Shown here: positions 7,470-11,311 of the stretch, one piece after another
Layout of the letters: every line of letters begins with the position of its first letter
Position numbering within the stretch: the stretch's first letter is position 1
Assembly: GCA_937957815.1 (NCBI GenBank)
Contig: CALFXN010000195.1
Span: forward strand, 1-11,311
DNA length: 11,311 nucleotides
From: an uncultured Synergistales bacterium
GTDB taxonomy: Bacteria > Synergistota > Synergistia > Synergistales > Aminobacteriaceae
Reading direction: 5' to 3'
Notes under the pieces: generated by a model
What the model was told of the DNA's origin: nothing
The model's input: the letters and a program-made list of their open reading frames with translations, nothing else
The model's database searches: none
Translations under genes and position numbers: made by a program

Positions 7470-8027
7470 CTACAGATGCAGGCTCGATTTGAAGAGAAGA
7501 TACCCCTCATCAAATGCACGCGCATTCAACTCTTCCGTTCCCTTCGGGACGCGCGCGCAAATCGCCTTCCTGATCGAATCGGGACTGACGATCTTCTCCA
7601 GCTCTAGGACTCTCGCAACGGTTCCAAGAGCCACCATATTCGTCACAAGCTCTCTTCCGATCTTTTCTCTCGCAGTCCGCACTATCGGAAGATGGTAGAG
7701 GTACGCATCAACCTGCGGGAAACTCGTAACAAAGAAATCGTCGAATATTATCCTCCCGCCGGGCAATGTTTCAAGCGAGAATTCCTCACAGGCCTGCTGG
7801 GTCAGGATAACCTGAAGATTCGGCGAGACCGCCTTCGGGTAATCAACAGGTTCGGTCGAGATGACGACCTCGGCCTTCGATTTTCCTCCACGGGCTTCCG
7901 GTCCATACGACTGCGACTGCACGACATACAGCCCGTCTTCGAAAAGAGCAGCCGCCTCTCCTGCGATGAGGGCAGCAAGAATCACTCCCTGTCCGCCGGA
8001 TCCGGCAAAGCGAATTTCGTATCTCAT
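7470..8027 (-). CDS. korC: 2-oxoacid:ferredoxin oxidoreductase, gamma subunit
   Basis: Gamma subunit of a four-subunit 2-oxoacid:ferredoxin oxidoreductase. The domain forms part of the CoA-binding region in the fused one-chain enzymes. At 185 aa it has the normal length. The diagnostic N-terminal GSGGQGVILAALIAGEA (about 9-25) and SYGPEARGG (about 40-48), with its conserved Arg, are both present. No cysteine cluster is seen. It overlaps korB in an ATGA, so the two are translationally coupled. It is the last gene of the operon and is followed by the strong terminator. Substrate (2-oxoglutarate or a branched-chain 2-oxoacid) cannot be decided from this subunit. Confidence 0.93.
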   Translation of the reverse strand: MRYEIRFAGSGGQGVILAALIAGEAAALFEDGLYVVQSQSYGPEARGGKSKAEVVISTEPVDYPKAVSPNLQVILTQQACEEFSLETLPGGRIIFDDFFVTSFPQVDAYLYHLPIVRTAREKIGRELVTNMVALGTVARVLELEKIVSPDSIRKAICARVPKGTEELNARAFDEGYLLFKSSLHL

Positions 8028-8854
8028 CGGCTTTCTCCTCTTCCCTGGACTCTGGAAATCAACGCCAGATACTGATCCGTGTACTCAGGTACATCCTTAT
8101 TTACAAACTCTCCAATGATGATTTTTCCCTCAAGCTCTTCCCGAGTCATCGTTTTCGATTTCTCAAACGCCACGGAATTTTCCTTGAAGAAGTTGATGTT
8201 TTCGATAGGAGTCCTTCTCTTATTTCGACGACCATACTGCGTATGACAGCTGCTGACGATCTCGATAACGGAAAACCCCTTCTTTTGAATACCCTTCTTG
8301 ATAAACGTTTCCGCCTGTTTGGGATTCGCTATCGTCGCTCTTGCCACATAGGAAGCGCCGGCCCCCTCGGCCAGTCTGCAGATGTCGAAATTCGGTTCGA
8401 TGGCGCCATACGGCGCAGTCGTCGCAAGCGATCCCCTCGGTGTCGTCGGGGAGGCCTGCCCGCCAGTCATTCCATATATATTGTTGTTCATGACGATCGC
8501 CGTTATATCGATGTTCCGGCGACACGCATGAATGAAGTGGTTTCCTCCGATCGCCGAGCAGTCGCCGTCGCCCATCACATCGACAACGGTCAATGACGGA
8601 TTCGAAAGCTTGATGCCGGTGGCGAAGGCAAGGGATCTTCCATGCGTGGTGTGCATCGTGCACGCGTCGATATATCCCGCCATACGGCTCGAACAGCCGA
8701 TCCCCGAAGCGATAACGGTCTCACTCCTTTTTTTCTCGAGAGAAACGAGCGCCCGTAACAAAGAGTGCATAATGATACCGTGACCACACCCGGGGCACCA
8801 GATGTGCGGGAAGAAACGGGTGCGAAGCCAGGACATCACTTCTGGACTCGGCAT
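8024..8854 (-). CDS. korB: 2-oxoacid:ferredoxin oxidoreductase, beta subunit (TPP-binding)
   Basis: The beta subunit binds thiamine diphosphate and Mg2+ and carries out oxidative decarboxylation. At 276 aa it has the normal length. CPGCGHG is at 20-26 and HTTHGRSLAFATGIKL at about 68-83. The TPP/Mg site is GDGD (95-98) with NNN-I-Y-G-M-T-G-G-Q (123-133). Cys20, Cys23, Cys54 and Cys203 are placed like the ligands of the proximal [4Fe-4S] cluster known in 2-oxoglutarate oxidoreductase beta subunits. I chose ATG at 8854, 2 nt after the korA stop, because GGAGGTGG lies just upstream and the conserved protein begins there. The open frame runs further upstream, but only through korA in another frame. 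The stop overlaps korC in ATGA. Confidence 0.95.
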   Translation of the reverse strand: MPSPEVMSWLRTRFFPHIWCPGCGHGIIMHSLLRALVSLEKKRSETVIASGIGCSSRMAGYIDACTMHTTHGRSLAFATGIKLSNPSLTVVDVMGDGDCSAIGGNHFIHACRRNIDITAIVMNNNIYGMTGGQASPTTPRGSLATTAPYGAIEPNFDICRLAEGAGASYVARATIANPKQAETFIKKGIQKKGFSVIEIVSSCHTQYGRRNKRRTPIENINFFKENSVAFEKSKTMTREELEGKIIIGEFVNKDVPEYTDQYLALISRVQGRGESR

Positions 8855-8856
8855 AA

Positions 8857-9990
8857 TTACGCCACCTCCTCGATAACTTTCAGGATATCTTTGGGCTTGA
8901 AAAGCTCTCCGTTCACGAGGGATTGCTGAACAATCTTTGCCTTCCCCTTCGTAGCACGTTCGACTTCCAGAACCATTTGTCCGCAGTTCATCTCCGGAAC
9001 GATTATCGTACGCACGCGTCTTGCGAGCTTTTCGAGCTCCTTGTCGGGAAACGGCCACAACGTAATCGGCCGGAAGAATCCAGCTTTTATATCACGCCTC
9101 CGGGCATCCCGGACCGCTCTCCTCGCGGACCGGGCAACACTTCCGTACGCAAGAACCACGACATCCGCATCATCTGTGTACTCCGTTTCGTATCGGACAA
9201 TCTCATCCCGGAAACGGTCGACCTTGCGCATGAGCCTGTTTATGTTCTTTTCGATCTCCTCGGGATTGTTGGTCGGGAACCCCCAGTCGTTATGCGTCAG
9301 CCCCGTAACGTGCCAAGTATATCCGTCACCGAAGGACGCCATACAGGGCAGATCGTCTTTCGGGTCCGGCCGATACGGAACGAACTTCTCCGGCACATCC
9401 ACGGGACGCTTTCTGTTGACGATCTCGATACTTTCCTTTTCCGGAACGAGAACTTTTTCTCTCATATGCGCAATGACTTCGTCGCTGAGTATGAGAACAG
9501 GTTGCCTGAATCTTTCAGCGTTGTTGAAGGCATGGATCGCGATTTCGTAGCATTCCTGCGCGGAGGACGGAGCGTAACAAATACTCGCATGATCGCCATG
9601 GGTTCCCCAGCGGGCCTGCATGACATCCTGTTGTCCTCCTTTGGTCGGTGTTCCTGTCGAAGGCCCCCCTCGCATGACATCAACAAGAACCATCGGAACC
9701 TCCGCGATATATGCGAGGCCAAGATTTTCCTGTTTCAGCGAGAAACCGGGCCCCGATGTCGCCGTAAGGGATTTCATGCCGGTGATCGAGGCACCGATGA
9801 CCGAGGCGATCCCGGCGATTTCATCTTCCATCTGAATGAATCGTCCGTTCAGCTTGGGCAGTTCCTCCGCCATAATCTCCGCGATTTCCGAAGAAGGCGT
9901 TATCGGGTAGCCTCCAAAAAACCGGCATCCCGCCGCCAAAGCACCGTACGCAAGCGCCTCGTTCCCCTGCCAGAAGGCAACCTCAGGCAT
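8857..9990 (-). CDS. korA: 2-oxoacid:ferredoxin oxidoreductase, alpha subunit
   Basis: Alpha subunit, supplying the pyrimidine-binding and substrate-facing domains. At 377 aa it has the normal length for KorA/OorA/VorB. GGYPITPSSEIAE (26-38) contains Thr31, the conserved residue that contacts the 2-oxoacid carboxylate in this superfamily, and QMEDEIAG (53-60) is the conserved Glu block. ATSGPGFSLKQENLGLA (about 77-93) and the GGPSTGTPTKGGQQD turn are also typical. The ATG overlaps the end of the ferredoxin gene by 8 nt (ATGCCTGA). The D-A-B-C order is that of oorDABC, which favours 2-oxoglutarate. Branched-chain 2-oxoacid (vor) enzymes look similar, so the substrate is an inference. Confidence 0.95.
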   Translation of the reverse strand: MPEVAFWQGNEALAYGALAAGCRFFGGYPITPSSEIAEIMAEELPKLNGRFIQMEDEIAGIASVIGASITGMKSLTATSGPGFSLKQENLGLAYIAEVPMVLVDVMRGGPSTGTPTKGGQQDVMQARWGTHGDHASICYAPSSAQECYEIAIHAFNNAERFRQPVLILSDEVIAHMREKVLVPEKESIEIVNRKRPVDVPEKFVPYRPDPKDDLPCMASFGDGYTWHVTGLTHNDWGFPTNNPEEIEKNINRLMRKVDRFRDEIVRYETEYTDDADVVVLAYGSVARSARRAVRDARRRDIKAGFFRPITLWPFPDKELEKLARRVRTIIVPEMNCGQMVLEVERATKGKAKIVQQSLVNGELFKPKDILKVIEEVA

Positions 9991-10195
9991 TTTCCCCAGC
10001 CTCCCTCACCGTGATGGCCATATCCGGACACGTATTCTCGCACTGGTGACACCCGATGCATTTGTCGATGTGGACCGGATCCGCCTTCATTCGGTCGTTC
10101 AGGACAAGAACCTTCTTCGGACATATCCCGATGCACAGCTCACATCCTTTACACCAACTCGTGTTCACAATTACCTCGAAACGGCTCGCGGACAT
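9983..10195 (-). CDS. korD: 2-oxoacid:ferredoxin oxidoreductase, delta subunit (2[4Fe-4S] ferredoxin)
   Basis: Small ferredoxin-like delta subunit that carries electrons from the TPP subunit to free ferredoxin. At 70 aa it has two complete C-x2-C-x2-C-x3-C-P motifs: Cys15, 18, 21, 25 and Cys46, 49, 52, 56, enough for two [4Fe-4S] clusters. I chose ATG at 10195 because GGAGGA (10203-10208) lies 7 nt upstream. The alternative in-frame ATG at 10210 has this site inside its coding sequence and no good site of its own; it would add five residues. It is the first gene of the operon, behind a promoter at 10257-10285, and overlaps korA by 8 nt. The stop is TGA. Confidence 0.93.
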   Translation of the reverse strand: MSASRFEVIVNTSWCKGCELCIGICPKKVLVLNDRMKADPVHIDKCIGCHQCENTCPDMAITVREAGENA

Positions 10196-10202
10196 TTTGT
10201 AT

Positions 10203-10208
10203 TCCTCC
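10203..10208 (-). promoter_or_regulatory. Ribosome binding site that decides the korD start
   Basis: GGAGGA on the minus strand, 7 nt before ATG 10195. It favours this start over the in-frame ATG at 10210, which overlaps the site. Confidence 0.7.
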
Positions 10209-10256
10209 ATTTCCCGATTGCCGAGTTCCTGAATAATACGAATTAGCCTCGGTGTA

Positions 10257-10285
10257 AGAATAACTTCTTAGCATTCCGCGTTCAA
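10257..10285 (-). promoter_or_regulatory. Promoter of the korDABC operon
   Basis: TTGAAC at 10285-10280, a 17-nt spacer and TATTCT at 10262-10257 lie on the minus strand. The start of transcription would be near 10250, giving a leader of about 55 nt. The leader contains a possible 5-bp stem, CCGAG/CTCGG (10221-10225 with 10248-10252). Its position between the tsaB terminator and korD fits an independent transcription unit. Confidence 0.65.
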
Positions 10286-10341
10286 GGGTCGTCACTCTAT
10301 TTTTCGCATGAGATATGATGTATTTTAGGGAAATTTATGAC

Positions 10342-10384
10342 AAAAAATCGGGAAAAGCTTCCGCCTCTCACTATCCCTTCCCGA
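10342..10384 (-). terminator. Intrinsic terminator at the end of tsaB
   Basis: On the minus strand TCGGGAA (10384-10378) pairs with TTCCCGA (10354-10348), followed by six U residues (10347-10342). The loop of 23 nt can fold further as GGAA-GCTT-TTCC. The upstream arm is coding sequence, so the tsaB stop codon (10371-10373) lies in the loop. Confidence 0.7.
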
Positions 10385-11039
10385 CATCGGGCGCCCTGTG
10401 ATACTTTGCACGAATCTCAGAAGGACACACCGCCTCATTTTTTTTCTTGCGGCAGAGCTCCGAAACAGCCCCACCTCCCGGACGACCGAATGAATAACAG
10501 ATATCGGAACTCGACCCGGTGAACAACCCGTCATACGATTCCTTATCCTGAGCCAGAATCCTGTACGCCGCTCCCATCTTCTCAAGGCCGCGGCAGAATT
10601 CCTGCGGAGAACAACAGCGAATGTCGCACAAGGGCATCGCTCCCCCGCATTCGATCCTGTACGCCGCTCCAAAAAGATTTCCCCGCGACGCCTTCAAAAC
10701 AGGAGCGACAATCTCGCCCGTTTTCCCCGCCGACTGCACCATCACCTCAAGCGAATCGATCGCAACGATTTGTTTTTCCGATGCAAACGCAAGCGCGACG
10801 GCAAACGCCATCCCGATCCTGATTCCGGTAAAGAAGCCGGGGCCGACAGTCACTCCAAGGACAGTGATATCGGATATACTCACGTTCCCAAAACTCATCA
10901 GGGAAGAAAGCATTCCGGGCAACAACGAGGCCTGTCTCTTCCCAGCATTCACATTCATTTCAACCAGAACGCCGCTTTCATCCGATAACCCCATGTTGGT
11001 CCATCTCATGCTGCAGTCTATTCCAAGGTATAGGCCCAC
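10371..11039 (-). CDS. tsaB: tRNA t6A37 modification protein TsaB
   Basis: TsaB is the inactive ASKHA-fold partner of TsaD in making N6-threonylcarbamoyladenosine at tRNA position 37. At 222 aa it has the normal length. The opening LYLGIDCSMRWTNMGL (about 3-18) matches the family's L-x-[IL]-D-T-S start, here with Cys in place of the usual Thr. GVTVGPGFFTGIRIGMA (about 62-78) is the diagnostic GPGSFTG-R-G block, with Phe for Ser. A DSLEV segment follows near 95. I chose GTG at 11039 because the conserved domain begins there. The open frame continues upstream only through the overlapping tsaE gene, with no family similarity. It overlaps tsaE by 22 nt and ends inside its own terminator. Confidence 0.92.
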   Translation of the reverse strand: MGLYLGIDCSMRWTNMGLSDESGVLVEMNVNAGKRQASLLPGMLSSLMSFGNVSISDITVLGVTVGPGFFTGIRIGMAFAVALAFASEKQIVAIDSLEVMVQSAGKTGEIVAPVLKASRGNLFGAAYRIECGGAMPLCDIRCCSPQEFCRGLEKMGAAYRILAQDKESYDGLFTGSSSDICYSFGRPGGGAVSELCRKKKNEAVCPSEIRAKYHRAPDVGKG

Positions 11040-11311
11040 CGTCGATCCTCCAGTTCCGTGACAATCGCATGTATAACTTCTTCCGCCCGGCGCCCCTCGA
11101 TGCCCCAGCGGATCAGCCGTTCGTTCCGCCGTTCCCGCTGAAAAAAATCGAAAAACCATTTGTTCTTTCCAGGAAGGCCGTCTGCCCGTTCCGGCCATTC
11201 GACGACAAGAACGTCGCCGTTATCGATGAATTCATCGAGCACCAAATCGTTTTCCAGTCCCTCTTCAATACGGTACAGATCTACATGAATCAGGCGCGGT
11301 TTCGTCGGATA
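11018..11311 (-). CDS. tsaE: tRNA t6A37 modification ATPase TsaE, C-terminal part
   Basis: The C-terminal 97 codons of TsaE (YjeE family) are in the window; the gene runs off the right edge. TsaE is the P-loop ATPase needed by the TsaB-TsaD complex for t6A synthesis. The visible part has the family's HVDLYRIE motif (about codons 9-16 from the edge), followed by DEFIDNGDVLVVEWPER, the conserved G-[IL]-x-x-x-x-x-W-[PAS]-E segment. The Walker A motif would be outside the window. The C-terminal tail after EWPE is charged and about as long as usual. It overlaps tsaB by 22 nt, an arrangement common for the tsaE-tsaB pair. The stop is TAG. Confidence 0.9.
   Translation of the reverse strand, partial: YPTKPRLIHVDLYRIEEGLENDLVLDEFIDNGDVLVVEWPERADGLPGKNKWFFDFFQRERRNERLIRWGIEGRRAEEVIHAIVTELEDRRWAYTLE

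Noticed and set aside
8855..9058. Longer N-terminal extension of korB
   Set aside because: The frame is open upstream, but the extra residues overlap korA in another frame and show no family similarity. A good ribosome binding site precedes ATG 8854.
8923..10014. 363-codon open frame on the plus strand
   Set aside because: It lies wholly antisense to korA, which has clear family motifs. It shows no recognisable domain, and such long shadows are expected opposite GC-biased coding sequence.
11040..11198. Longer N-terminal extension of tsaB
   Set aside because: The extra 53 codons lie within tsaE in another frame and are unlike any TsaB; the conserved start of the fold begins at GTG 11039.

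Overview
The window is an ordinary, densely packed bacterial chromosome segment. Every supported gene lies on the minus strand, so transcription runs from high to low coordinates. A bacterial (V/A-type) rotary ATPase operon, a four-subunit ferredoxin-dependent 2-oxoacid oxidoreductase and several short 4-nt to 22-nt gene overlaps point to an anaerobic, amino-acid-fermenting bacterium. My best guess is the Synergistota, with a clostridial Firmicute as the main alternative. This rests on gene content and remembered gene order, not on any search.

Layout in the direction of transcription. (1) 11311-10371: the 3' part of tsaE overlaps tsaB (tRNA t6A37 modification), and an intrinsic terminator is built around the tsaB stop codon. 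(2) 10285-7470: a good sigma-70-type promoter precedes a tight four-gene operon (ferredoxin delta, alpha, beta, gamma; korDABC/oorDABC-like). The genes overlap or sit 2 nt apart, and a strong GC-rich hairpin terminator at 7420-7450 closes the operon. (3) 7404-6046: an rlmD/rumA-type 23S rRNA uracil-C5 methyltransferase with its four cluster cysteines. (4) 5964-5846: a tRNA-Gly(CCC) gene with its own near-consensus promoter and an encoded CCA end. (5) 5785-1: two tandem promoter candidates followed by the V-type ATPase genes H-I-K-E-C-F-A. The window ends inside subunit A; B and D would be expected beyond it.

The 2-oxoacid oxidoreductase would link oxidative decarboxylation of 2-oxoacids (from glutamate or other amino acids) to reduced ferredoxin and acyl-CoA. 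The ATPase would couple ATP to an ion gradient. Its proteolipid K keeps every residue known to bind Na+ in the Enterococcus hirae K ring, so Na+ coupling is predicted.

The main anomaly is at the left edge. The subunit A frame is interrupted by an in-frame TGA exactly where the family has a conserved Trp after the P-loop. The same frame then continues with recognisable subunit A sequence to the edge, and other unusual substitutions lie close by. This is either an assembly or sequencing error, a recent inactivating mutation, or (least likely) recoding. I found no mobile element, CRISPR array or novel defence-like system, and no gene-free stretch longer than 300 bases.
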